Source: Auricularia sp. M13 (taxonomy: Eukaryota > Basidiomycota > Agaricomycetes > Auriculariales > Auriculariaceae). From it: a stretch of 64,000 nucleotides of DNA. The stretch is from positions 620,001-684,000 of the forward strand of contig CM073197.1 of the NCBI GenBank assembly GCA_037042915.1, written 5' to 3'. The first letter of the stretch is position 1. Each line of letters begins with the position of its first letter. Below, in pieces: positions 22,201-32,705 of this stretch. The position numbers were made by a program, and so were the translations under genes. The notes below the pieces were generated by a model. The model was given only the letters and a program-made list of their open reading frames with translations. It was not told the origin of the DNA and ran no database searches.

Positions 22201-24029
22201 TGTAATGGACGAGCGAAGCGAGCACGCACCACTAAAGTCGAAACTCCCCAGAATCTCAAGCGCCAACACAAGCGCGTCCGCATCCTTCTCCTTCTCCTTC
22301 TCCTTCTCCTGCGCCTTCTGGGACGGCGTCTTCGGACTCTGGTTGCCGTTGCCGTTGACATTCGTCTGGCCGTTAATCTTGCTCGTAACGGCGTTGGTGG
22401 TGATATAATCCGAGTCGTACGGCGGCGCGCCGCACGGGACGAACGGCCGGCCTGTGAGCGTGCGCGCGAGGGCGTCGAGCATCCGCACTGTACCGGTCAG
22501 TCACAGCGAGCGTGGAGGTGGAAAGCGCGTACCTTGAATCGGCCGCAGCAAAGCAGGTAAGGCAGCAGCGATGTACCCGAGGACCTCGAACAGGCCGCGG
22601 CTGAGGCCGCACGCGAACATGTCGTCCAGCAGCTCGTGCACGGCGCCCAGCACGAGCGGCGCGACCTCGCTCCGCACGAGCATCCCCACGCACGCAAAGA
22701 CGGCCGCCGTGGCGTCTGAGCGGTCTTTCTCGCGCTCTTTGGCGTCTTTTTCTTTGGATATGCTGGGCCAGAGAAATGCGGCGGCGGCGGTGGGAGTCGT
22801 GGGGTAGGGGTGTGAGAGGTAGGGCGAGGAGTGGGCGAGGGAGGCGGAGTGCAGCGCGGCGCGGACGTGCTTCATGATGCGGTCCAGGAAGGGCCGCACG
22901 TCCGAGCCGACGGCGCGTGCGAGGCGGCCGATGGCGCGGAAGGCGACGTCGCTGCATCCGTCGTCGTTTCAGTAAGGAAGGGCAGGATGGGAGGGAGGGG
23001 GAAGGCAGGACGCACCGGTCTGCGGGGACGGCGAGGTGGGCGACGAGCTGGTCCATGGAGGCGGCGAGGTAGTGCTCGACGAAGGTCTGGGTGTCGTACT
23101 CGGCGAGCACGGGCACGAGCGCGATGACGGTGTGCAGGATCAGCGGGTGGTGCTTGGCGTGCTTCAGGTGGATGATGGCGGAGGCCGTCTCGACGAAGCT
23201 GTCGCGCATGAACTGCACACCGTTCAGAGCGTCAGCGACGGAGGGGATGTGAAGTGGGTAGGCGCGCACCATCTTGGCGTGGAGTAGCAGGGCGGCGTGC
23301 GTGAGCAGCGAGCCGTGGACGATGTCGGGCTGCGCGCTCTGCTGCAGGCCGAGCTTGGCCTGCTCGAAGACGCGCGCGAGGAGCGCGTCGCCGTTCGGGG
23401 CGCCCTTGTTGGACAGGATGTCCAAGCATAACGCGAGCAGGTCTGCCGCCGCCTCGCGTACGTACACCTGCGTGTGCTTGCGTCAGTGTCAGCGTTTGGT
23501 ATACTCCTGGGCGGCGCACCCTGGGATCGCGCAGCGGGACCTGCAGCTTCTCGAGTACGACGTCGACGTGCTTGCCAAACGGGCCGGGGAGGTGTCGCGC
23601 AATGGCGGTGAGGACGAGCACGCCGGCATAGCGCTCGCCGCCCTTCGCGCCGGGCACGCCGAGCAGCTCCGCGGCGCCAGGGACCTCCTGGTCGACGAAC
23701 GGCTCGCCGAAGCCCGCGCCGCCCGCGCGCAGGATCGCGTCGGCCGTGCGCGCCGCCGCGCCCGGGTGGCTGAGGAACAGCGGCGACACCGTGTTCCAGT
23801 AGCGGTACGGCGAGCGCGGGTCCAGCGCGAGCAGGGCGTCGATGGCCGCCAGCCCGGCGAGCGGCGCGTCCGCGACGAGCAGCAGCACGTGCCGGTTGAT
23901 CACCTCGTCCCACACCGCCGCGCCGTCGCCCGCCGCCTCGGCCAGCGCGCGCGCCCCCGCCTCGCGCGAGGGCGTCGACGTCGAGGCGCGCAGCCGCGCG
24001 AACGCCGCCGCTATCGAGGCCTCTGCCAT
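19262..24029 (-). pseudogene. TOR: TOR kinase, 5' half only (HEAT-repeat region)
   Basis: Model: complement(19262..19300, 19352..19732, 19795..20403, 20499..21179, 21391..21596, 21786..21986, 22230..22487, 22533..22951, 23016..23467, 23520..24029). All phases agree and no internal stop is present. Recognised by order: an N-terminal HEAT block; FRAIGRLARAVGSDVRPFL; FACGLSRGLFEVLGYIA; IQVRMLDALARTLTGRPF; GGTGFVVRPLVEYAALL; VKVLGILGAVDP; IVPTFASVIRES; IQHARYARVVARL; WHDWLHRLCAELLKESPSPALR. These follow TOR from residue 1 to about 1250. FAT, FRB and kinase domains are missing: homology stops near 19262 at a repeat, and a stop follows near 19165. Strongly Ala- and GC-rich. A protein from here could hold Raptor/Rictor-side HEAT surfaces but no kinase. 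It could instead be a recent partial duplicate. Confidence 0.88.
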
Positions 24030-24192
24030 CGCGACAAGTGCACGACCGGTCTTTGCCGTTTTCTCTCTTCCTCCCGTCTTTCACCCTTTGCGCGAGGCCG
24101 GCCGTCCGACACGAGCAGGTATGTCGCGGGAAGTGCGCAGGTTTGGCAGTGGCACGTCTGACTGGCGTTGGTTTCTTCTATCTGTTATAGCA
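24030..24192. promoter_or_regulatory. Divergent intergenic region between TOR 5' end and the 682-aa orphan gene
   Basis: 163 bp separate the two start codons, so any promoters overlap. The right part looks like a 5'-leader intron of the rightward gene: a GTGCGC donor near 24132, a TCTGAC branch-like site and a TATAG acceptor just before the ATG. No further motif was recognised. Confidence 0.4.
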
Positions 24193-26698
24193 ATGCTTCC
24201 AGAGGGTGGGGAGTTCATCGCGTCCCATGAACACCTTCGCCACGTTCTTGAGCGTCTGGCGTTCTTCGACCCGTCGGATGAGAATGCCGACGGACACTCG
24301 TACAAGAAGGCTGTCGATGGTGGCTGGCCATTGTTGTCTATTGTCGCCGATGCCACGTCCAAGGAGTGGGACCTCGACACCCTCGACCCGCGCGCGAAGC
24401 AAGGACTGGCGTTCAAGGTCAAGCCCGAGTACAAGTTGTGTCGCGGCAAGGATCGGAAGAACCCCTGCACACTGTGGCCTTCTGGGTTTGACACGCTGGA
24501 CGGCTTCAAGTTCAAGAACGTTCACCTCAACTCGAGGTCGCTGGTCTTTGACTTCACCAAAAGCTACCTCGATGTGCGTCCCCAGGTTATGTCTGTGCTG
24601 TTGCTGACATAGGCTCAGCTGCACTACCTCACACACACGTCGGTGCAGATCTATCCAAAAAGAATTTGGGACGACCGTGTGTGGGACGTTCCAGTTGGTG
24701 TACGTACCGTTCGAGAGGTTGGAAGAATGTGCCGCACTGACCCCCTGTGCCATAGGACGGTCCAGGGGAACGCCGCTTCCGTATACTCATCGGCTTCGAG
24801 TTCGAGCACTATGTGCTAGCGTTCCTCAGTCTCGATATGCTTGGACAGGTGTGCTTAGTTGATGTCTCGAGCCGTACATTACTCTCAACCTGGCGAACAG
24901 CCGAAGTGGCAATCCACGATGCCGCCACCCAGCCCGGAAATTTTTCCTGGCTGGGACACCGATGCCGAACTCCTCGCCGTTCCAGACGACTGGTTGAAGT
25001 TGCTCGCCGAGCTGATCGACTGGACACTCGATCCGGGGCCGAAGGGCATGCCTGACACATTAAAGAATGCCATCGCAATTGTTGCCCTACGGACGAGAAC
25101 GAAGCTTATGAAATATTTTCCCGGCGTGGGGCTGTTCACAATCTGTGAGCTGTGGTTCATGGCAGGTGCGTCGGAGTATTATGGTCTTGGTGCGGTCCTC
25201 ACATATTTGACTAGGGCTGCCTCCCGGATTGACGGTCTGGGAGCTGATATCAGAGCCGTCGCGGTTTGCGCGCCTCATCGAGGCATATTACGCCTTCATC
25301 TTCAGGTGCAAGCACGAATACTGGGAGAGGGTCATCTGCCCGGCGCTGCACAACCAGTGCGCCTCGCTCACCACGTACAATACGATCCTCTCGCCTACCC
25401 AGGAGCAGCGCATGAAGTATGCCGACAAGTACCTCCATGTCTACCAGAAGGACACCGTGCTGCTTTTCGAACGGCATGCTAAGCTGATTGAAGCGTATAA
25501 CGTGCGTGGATGTGGATGTAATCGGTGGACATTGATTACTAAATCGCAGTGTAGTCGTGGATCGCGAAGACCTGGGCTATACGCCGTGTTAAGGGCAAGG
25601 CACCGTTGGAGAAAGTGCGGGAAGCTCGGAGGAGATCGGCGCCTGTCGAGCCATTCGAGCCTACCTACATTGCGGCCGCCTTCCGCAAGCCCGTCCACCT
25701 CGCCCATCTTATCTTTGGGGACGACTCGCCCCTCCTGGATGATCTGCCCAAGTGCACGCGGGATGACCCAGTCACGATGGCGTACAAGAAGAAATGGCGT
25801 AAGCTTGCCTTGCCTCGTGGTGCTTTCTGTTGATAGTGCACTGACTATACTACAGGCGTCCACGCCTTCTTCGAGCGTGTTAAGGTCAAGCGCAAGATTG
25901 TTGGCGGCTACGACAGGCTTGCTCTTCCATTTCAGATGCGCAATGTCACTCGGGAGACGATACACTTCCCTGGCCAGCGCGATGTGGTCGGAAACCCTGT
26001 GTGGTCCATCTGTTATGGAGAATGGGCTAACGACAACATGTCTGTGATTTTATTCCTTTCCTTCAGTACCTGCTCACCATTGTTTCAGCGCGAAGAGTGA
26101 GGTGCGCGCGAAGAAGTTGTACAGCCACGTCATACAGGAAACGAACAAGGTCACGGTCGGGCCTCTTGAATATTGTGGTTACGCGCCGCCTCTGAAGAAC
26201 GGACCTGCGACAGAGTAAGCCGTGTTTTGCTCATTGTGATTATGCATCTGTTTTTTTTACGCCGTTGCCAGAATTGGGCTGTTTCGCGGCGACGCGACGC
26301 TTATGGAAGGCTCTAGCCAGTACAGAGCCGTCCAAAGGTTCATTGGGCGAGCACGCCGCATGATGAAGTTCGACTGCGACGTGCCGGGGACACGAAAGCG
26401 CGCGCTGACCAAGGCCGAGTTCGAGATGGTCGATAAGAAGGCGCGCGAGCTTATGGAGAAAGAGGGGTACTCTGACTATGTGCCGCTGATCAAGAGCTGG
26501 CGCAACCGTGCCAAAGTTGGCAAATTCAAGCGCCTGGAAAAGCAACCTGCGAAACCGGCGGTCAAGCGCAAGCGCATGTCTGCAGACCGGCGTCTGGCGG
26601 CATTGTCTTCGGAGCCTGCAGACGCCTCCAGCAGCGCAGCTCCTGAGGACTCAGATTTACCCACCCGTCGTTCGAAGAGGGCCAGGCTTAGTTGCTAG
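24193..26698 (+). CDS. Orphan nine-exon protein, intact
   Basis: Model: 24193..24573, 24619..24699, 24756..24848, 24901..25165, 25254..25501, 25555..25798, 25856..26039, 26089..26214, 26272..26698; 682 aa. Every intron is 45-88 nt with GT-AG ends, and all phases agree. Blocks that look conserved include VHLNSRSLVFDFTKSYLD, FRILIGFEFEHYVLAFLSLD, LAELIDWTLDPGPKGMPD and GQRDVVGNPVWSICYGEW. Basic clusters near the C-terminus (VKRKRMSADRR, RRSKRARLSC) suggest nuclear import. No known domain recognised. It is of the same general style (many short exons, basic tail) as the genes at 43.7 and 59.9 kb. It is divergent from TOR. Nine exons without a lesion in a decayed region indicate selection or recent arrival. 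Confidence 0.8.
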
Positions 26699-28679
26699 CT
26701 CTGCATTGATCCGTTGGTGTTTTGCTATGTGTCCTATGATTACCATTTGCGTCCACGCCAATGACAATGACATGCTTCATATGTGCAATATAATTTGTCT
26801 TGGAGAGACAAAAACCTGGGGCTTGCTTCACCTTGCGCGTCAACGTGTGCAAGCTTCACATTCCTATGCGCTGAAAATGTACCGGCGTGCGCGTCATGAA
26901 CCATAACCACTTCGAGTACGTCGACCTGCCAGCCTGCGCAACCCGGTGGCGACTGCGAGGACCTCCACAGTGTCGACAGCAGCAGCGCCGTACCCCTGCC
27001 GCGCCTGCCGTCATACTGTGCACCGCCGCTGTCGCCGGGCGCGTCGAAGCCGACATTCAACCTCGCGAGCCATCCCCCGCGCCGCACCGCGCATCAAGAA
27101 TGGGCCAGACACCGCACCGCTGCTGCTGATTCATGCGCTTCGTGTCGCGCAGTAGGCCCGTGTTCTGGGTCCAGGACCGCATCGAGGAGATCATCATGTG
27201 AGGAGATGGAGGAGACGCTATTACTACAGCAACAACGGCAACAGGATCTGTGGTCACAGCACAGCGCTAAGTGCAGACGATACACTGACGAACCAATAAC
27301 TGAAACATGCGTGAAGCGTCACAATGCACAAGTCCGGAAGATGATGTGCACAGACAAGGGAATCTTGTACGCGTACGCGAAGGTGCATTGTTGAGCAGCG
27401 AGGTGAGAAAGTACAGTGCGACCTGGATGAGCCATACGGACACGGGAATCTTGCGCGGTTTGAGTCCAATGGAGGTGCGCACGAAGCCGCGAAACATGGC
27501 GTTAGCTGCCAGGACAGCGTACGAGCCCGGCTGGAGCACGAGCTTCGCGTTGCACTTGCTGCCGGGCGTATTTCCATCGAGCACGGTGGCATCAGCGGAC
27601 GGGACGTCGGACGGGGCGACGATGAACACTGTGAGGTCGCGCGGGTCTTCTATGTGTTCCCCGCTGCGCTCAACGAGGACGGACGGGTCATACGCATGGA
27701 TTGCGCTCGAGGTCGTCTGCGAGGTGATCATTGTCGACAATCGACAATGAGCTGAAGCACCGGGCGTTCGTTTGCGCCACATGGTTGCGACACGACTCCA
27801 CGACGCATCGCGCAGCTTTGCGCAGCACGGCCTCGCGGGTCCTAGGGTGCCACTCGACGACGAGGTTCCTGCGCAGACCGACGAGCGAGACGAGCGTGAA
27901 CTGGGCGAACGAGCGCATTACTGCGTGGTCACAGCGGCTGGTGAGTATGGCCATCTCGCAGATAATCTATCGGACTCACGTGCAGCAACCGCCAAAGACG
28001 AGCGAGACGACGGTGAGCCATTCCGAGGCGACGGCGGTCAAGAGTGGCATTGGAGTCGCGGGTCGCAAGTCCGCGCATTCCCCCTGTTCTTATGCATGCT
28101 TTGGCCCGCGCGCCTCGCACCTGGCACGCCTGTCGCGGCCGCTGGGCCGCACTTTAACCACTCGCGCCGCTGTGGCGCTCAACGCGCTGCGGACGGTGCA
28201 GAAAGCCGCCAGCGACGGGCGCGACACCGAGTACGCGCTGCTGCAACTGGCGCTCTGGGGCGCGCCGCTCGTGCATCCCACGCCGGCACCGAGCGTGGCC
28301 GAGGACGAGGTCGAAGTGCGAGGTCGAAGTCGAGGAAGGTGAAGAGGCGGCGCCGGCTGAGGAACTGACCGTCGAGGAGCTCATCGCGGTCCAGCGCATC
28401 GAGTCGCCCGTCGCGCTCATCTGTCCCCGTGCCTACCGTCCATTGGCCGCACACGGGCTGCTCGGGTGGGGGTGTGGGGAGCGGTCATAGATGGTAGCAA
28501 GATGTGGGGAAGCGATGCCCGTTGCAACAGCCCAAGAAAATAAACAATGAAGAGAGCGAAGCGCGTGAGCGGGAAAGATGGAAAGAAAGAGACAAAGCAG
28601 CGAGAGCGTGGAGTATGTACCAAAGGTATATGTAGCGCAATAAGCATAGCATGGACATTGCTTCGCGGGGGACGGTCAC
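26699..28679. other. No gene supported; several coding-like scraps
   Basis: Minus-strand frames at 27267-27782 (with PGSYAVLAANAMFRGFVRT and a hydrophobic VSVWLIQVALYFLTSLL) and 27688-27954 look protein-like. So does a plus frame near 28150-28440 (ALNALRTVQKAASDGRDTEY, then an acidic stretch). None links into a gene with a start, consistent phases and a stop. They may be further fragments of displaced genes. 28440-28680 shows nothing. Confidence 0.35.
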
Positions 28680-29255
28680 GGCGAGTAGGGTGACGACGAG
28701 TAGTCAAAGTCGGGAAGAGCGCGCCAAAGGGATAGTCCGCCTGTCGACCGTAATCGAGAGTGTTGTTTTCAGTATATCACGCGAACCTGCGACGCGGTCA
28801 GCGAACAGTAAATCAAACAGCGCGACGACACTCACTGGCTGGTGTCGCCATCGCCCTCGATCTTGGGCACATACAGCGCGCAGCATTTACTTCTTGTACA
28901 GCCGCTCCCAGGCACTTCCGCAAACCAGGCGTGGGCAAAAATGTGCCATACTTCATGTTGCCGTAGTGCGCGGTCACGTCCGACATGATGAACCGACGGA
29001 TGAGGTCCTTAGCGTGAGCTTGTAGAGCTTGAAGGGGTTCGGGTGGGGGCCGGTGGTGAAGAAGAAGGGTGGGAAGCCGGCGAGTATCTCGAAGATGAGG
29101 ATGCCGAGGGCCTACCAGTCAACGGACTTGTTGTACCTGGACGATCTCGGGCGCGAGGTAGTCGGGCATGACGGGTATGCTGGCGGCGCGATGGGAGACA
29201 AGACGCGGACTTGGCCGACAGCAGACCACCGTGCACCTTTCGCGCAAATTCGACC
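28680..29255 (-). pseudogene. PKA catalytic subunit fragment, broken
   Basis: The minus strand reads FARKV, then MPDYLAPEIVQ (activation-loop exit and APE motif), YNKSVDW, LGILIFEILAGFPPFF, KDLIRRFIMSDVTAHYGN (the R-F-G-N type block), and WERLYKK followed by VPKIEGDGDTSQ. After an intron with a GCTGAC branch point comes a C-terminal tail ENNTLDYG--ADYPFGALFP. This is the C-lobe and tail of cAMP-dependent protein kinase. Lesions: TAG at the residue after VDW; frame changes; and a missing stretch between FKLYK and LKDLI. N-lobe, catalytic loop and DFG region are absent or unrecognisable. Intron retention shows genomic origin. Confidence 0.82.
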
Positions 29256-30784
29256 AAGTCCCTCGCCCCCTCGGGCGGCTAAACCGTTCAACGAAAATTC
29301 ATAGGTACGTTGACCGGCCCTTAAGTGGTGTTTTTCGGTAACGGGGCGGTCTTGGGCTCAACGGACTGTACGAGCTGCTGTGCAATAGGCGCCGGTCTGC
29401 AACGCGCGATCAGCAGTGCACGCAAACCGAAGACAGCGTTGCATACCTGCTGGCAATGGCCCTTGCACATTGGGCGCTGGACGTTGAGCGCGGCAGTGGT
29501 GTGCATCCTGGAGTTAGCGTCAGTGGCGGGCAGCACAAGGGAAATGATGAGCGTCTCACTATGGCATGCAAGTCCTCGCACCTCGACGAGCCAGGGATTG
29601 GCGCCGGTCTGCGTGCGGCGGCGCTGAGGACTCGATGTGGCACGACGCTGCGACGCGGAAATGTCAGCTGCAGGCAGATGAAATAAATGGACAACTGCTC
29701 ACCGTTGTGAACGGCATGCAGCTCCCAGGATGACGAGTCGCCGCCGCCGCCGCGAGGACTTGATTGCGTTCGCTGGGGATGTTGAGCGCGACATGGGCCG
29801 CGGTGGGCCCAACGCTGGGCGCGGTGAGAGGGCGATGGCGACGGGACGGGACGGCGGGCTGTGCGTGCACGATGGTGGATGGCCGCCACGGCGATATGGT
29901 GGACGTCGGCGCCAACTATTTGCGCACCGCGCGACACGGGCGGCATCAGAATCCACGTCGTCAGACTCCACGTCGGGCGAGGTGAGACGACCATGATGGG
30001 CCGACGGCGGCGAGCTCATGCAGGGGGGCGGGTTGGAGATCGTCGTCATTGTGCTGCGCGGCGCTTACCATCTCAGACTCAACGCCGGGCACCATGAGAC
30101 AGCGACGGCAAGCAGATGACGGGCCGCGGTGGACGATGGCAGGGTGCAGGCGTCGGGCGCACACCTGCACAACGGAGGATGGGTGCCGCCGCGAGAGGAT
30201 GGGGGCCGTGAACGTCAGACTTGATGGTGGGCGCGATGAGACGACAATGGCAAACAGGCAGCAGGACGGGGAGTGAGAGGCACCGGCGACGAGACAGTGA
30301 TGGCGGCGAGCGACTGGGCCAGCGGTGGCGACTTGGGCGTCGGAGTGACCGGCAAGTAAGCGACTTGGTCGGAGTGACGCGTGCACGCCGCCTGCCAGGC
30401 TGCGGCTCCGGCTCCAGCGACCAGTTCGGCAGCTCAGACGTCGGGCTCTCCGTGAAGCATGTGGCGTACATGATGGCGCGGTGGAACTCGTCCTGCGCGG
30501 GCGGGAAGGTGGCCGTCATCGGCAGGCGTCGCTGCCCATTGACCACACCGGGACCGCGGGGCGCTTGGGCGGGTCCACGGTGTCGCGCTTGGAATCTCTG
30601 CCGACGTCGTGCTGCTGCTAGCGTCACTCTCAATCTCGTAGTGCACCGGCGGGACACGGACGGTGTAGCCGCCATTCGGGATGTGGTAGACGTGCGCAGG
30701 AGATGGTCGTGAGGAAGAGCGCTGCAGTGCCCGGATGGACTTGCTGTATATCTACAGCCCATTGTGCAGTGCTTCGCGCAGAGG
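29256..30784. repeat. Degenerate repeat family, first block
   Basis: Segments such as GACTTGATTGCGTTCGC...GGGATGTTGAGCGCGAC (29758-29830) and GGGTGCCGCCGCGAGAGGATGG (near 30180) have counterparts near 41256-41340 and 41545-41570. Motifs with TGAGACGGCGAC recur several times. Near 30319-30690 the minus strand holds coding-like text (FPPAQDEFHRAIMYATCFTE, LPVTPTPKSPPLAQSLAAIT) related in part to the sequence joined to TOR at 19.2 kb. No intact gene. Confidence 0.5.
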
Positions 30785-31016
30785 TCAGCAAACTACAGCA
30801 GGGATAAGAATCGGCGTGGACTGCTCACCGAGCTTGACAATGATGCGAATGCAGTTGCACTGCTTGATGCGCTGGTTGGCAATGACGGGTTGGGCGTCCT
30901 CGGGCACGCGTTTGGGGAGCAGCAGGCGTGTCCCGGTGAGGGAACTCATGGGCTCCGTATCGAGCCGGTAGTCGTGCTGCTGCTCACGTCGCTCTTGAGC
31001 TCTCGATATTATAGCG

Positions 31017-31573
31017 CCGTGGGCGGGTCTGGGCGTGAGACGGCGATGCCGACGATGAACGCCCTTCGAGCGTGATGGGCGGGCGGCACAAGTCGCGCTG
31101 GCTGCAGGAGCCCCTCTGGCGCACACTGCGGGGGAGCTTGATCCAGATGCTGTTGTGGATGGTAACTTGAAGAAGGCCAATGGTGATGGTATATGTGGCA
31201 GACACCTGATGCGGACGGGAGGGGTGAGGGCTTGAGGAATGGGAGGGTGAATGGTCGTTGGACGGACGCGGTTGACGGTGCAAATGCAAGAAGCGGGGCG
31301 ATTGCCGGCCGACTCCGACGAGGTCAAAATAGAAGAAAATCGGCCAATAATTGGGGGGCCATTTCGCAAGGAATTCTATGACCAGGGAAACATAATTAAG
31401 TATACAGGGAACATATTCCCATGTCAAACCAAGTCTTGGGAGGTAAACTACCGACGGGAAATGGGTTGCAAGTTAGAGATAGAGGATTGCCGTGAATCCG
31501 TCAAAGTCCGCGTATCTGTTCTTGACGCCGACCTTGACGTTCGTGCGGTCGTCTCGAGCATGCCCACCACGCC
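31017..31573. repeat. 557-bp inverted repeat, right copy
   Basis: Reverse complement of 10167-10723. The next base on each side differs, so the edge near 31573 is sharp. Confidence 0.9.
31308..31475 (-). repeat. Dispersed SINE-body module, inside the right inverted-repeat copy
   Basis: Reverse-complement counterpart of 10265-10432. Same module as in the SINE copies. Confidence 0.75.
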
Positions 31574-32257
31574 TTTCAAGTTCCACCAGCACTATTGAGG
31601 CTGAGGCTGAAGGGCCGCCTTCGCCGCTGCCTCCTGCATCTGAAGCAGCGGTAAGCTATCTTTTGCGCACGAATGCATCATTCGCGCACGAATGCCAGCT
31701 GATGGTCATTACGCAGCGTCCACTGTCGCTGCCGCACCCACTGTCTCCCCCTTGTGTGCAGCGCCCTCTGGAAAGGGCATGGTAACAACGGCGTGCTGAC
31801 AAAGGCAGGATGGCATCTGGTACCAGGCCAGCGCTTGTGCCCTTGACAATGCATGCTGAGTTGCCTTTGTAGAATGCTGAGTGGCTGACACCACTGCGCC
31901 GATGAAACCGGTCTACCCTCTTCTTTCACCTTCAGACACGACGGTCGACCAGCAGAATGGCAGAATCTTAGACGCTCTGCGAGATCAACTCAGCTCTTGT
32001 ACGTCTGTCTGACTCACCCCACCGCACGGCGCGATGCGATGCTGATGTTCTTGCTAGCTCGTGTGCCACATGATTTTCAATGCGTATCTGTGGGCACTTC
32101 AATTTTCAGTGTCGCTTCCTGCCTGATGCGTCTTGCGCACGTGGATGAGTGCAACGACTTGAGGCAGTTCAATATCTTCTGTGAGGGATACGATGTGAGG
32201 GTGAATAGTCGTCGGGCAGATGCGGTCGAATGGTGCAAGTGCACGATTGCCCAGCCC
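31574..32257. other. No gene recognised
   Basis: Only short overlapping frames are present. No repeat partner noticed apart from the SINE edge. Confidence 0.4.
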
Positions 32258-32490
32258 GACACGGTGAAAATAGAAGAAAATCAGACAATAATTCGGGGTC
32301 CATTTCCTAAGGAGTTCCAGTGCAATTCTCATGTTGGCATTCGGGGATCATCGAACGCAAGAGCCAGGAAGATGGATAAAAACATAATGACACAGCAGGA
32401 ATCGAACCAAGGGCTGTGCCCGCATGCTCAGTACAATATAGAGTTCCCAGGAGCTTAACCACTGGGCCATGCAGTCTACAAATTAGAAAC
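32258..32490 (-). mobile_element. tRNA-derived SINE, copy 2 (internally shorter)
   Basis: Minus-strand head with an A box TGGCCCAGTGG at 32459-32469 and a B box GGTTCGATTCC at 32398-32408, both near the tRNA consensus. The body shares GAACTCC/TTGCACTGGAACT and the CCGAATTATTG...TTTTCTTCTATTTT end with copy 1. It lacks the middle of the module, so it is an internally deleted or different subfamily member. Confidence 0.75.
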
Positions 32491-32705
32491 TGAATTACGC
32501 TCATTATATTAAACGGACAATGCAGGATGTCCTCGCTGCCATATCATTTTGTCTAAATTACAAATCATTCTTCCAAAAAAGCGACGTAGCACGTATTGGG
32601 CAAAGGTTTGCCATGTCCTCAAGAAATCTCAATTTGGGCATCGCCGTCACTAGGTTCTGAGAGTGCGAGTTGGCTCAAATATTAGGTAGGGAATCACAAA
32701 CTCAC

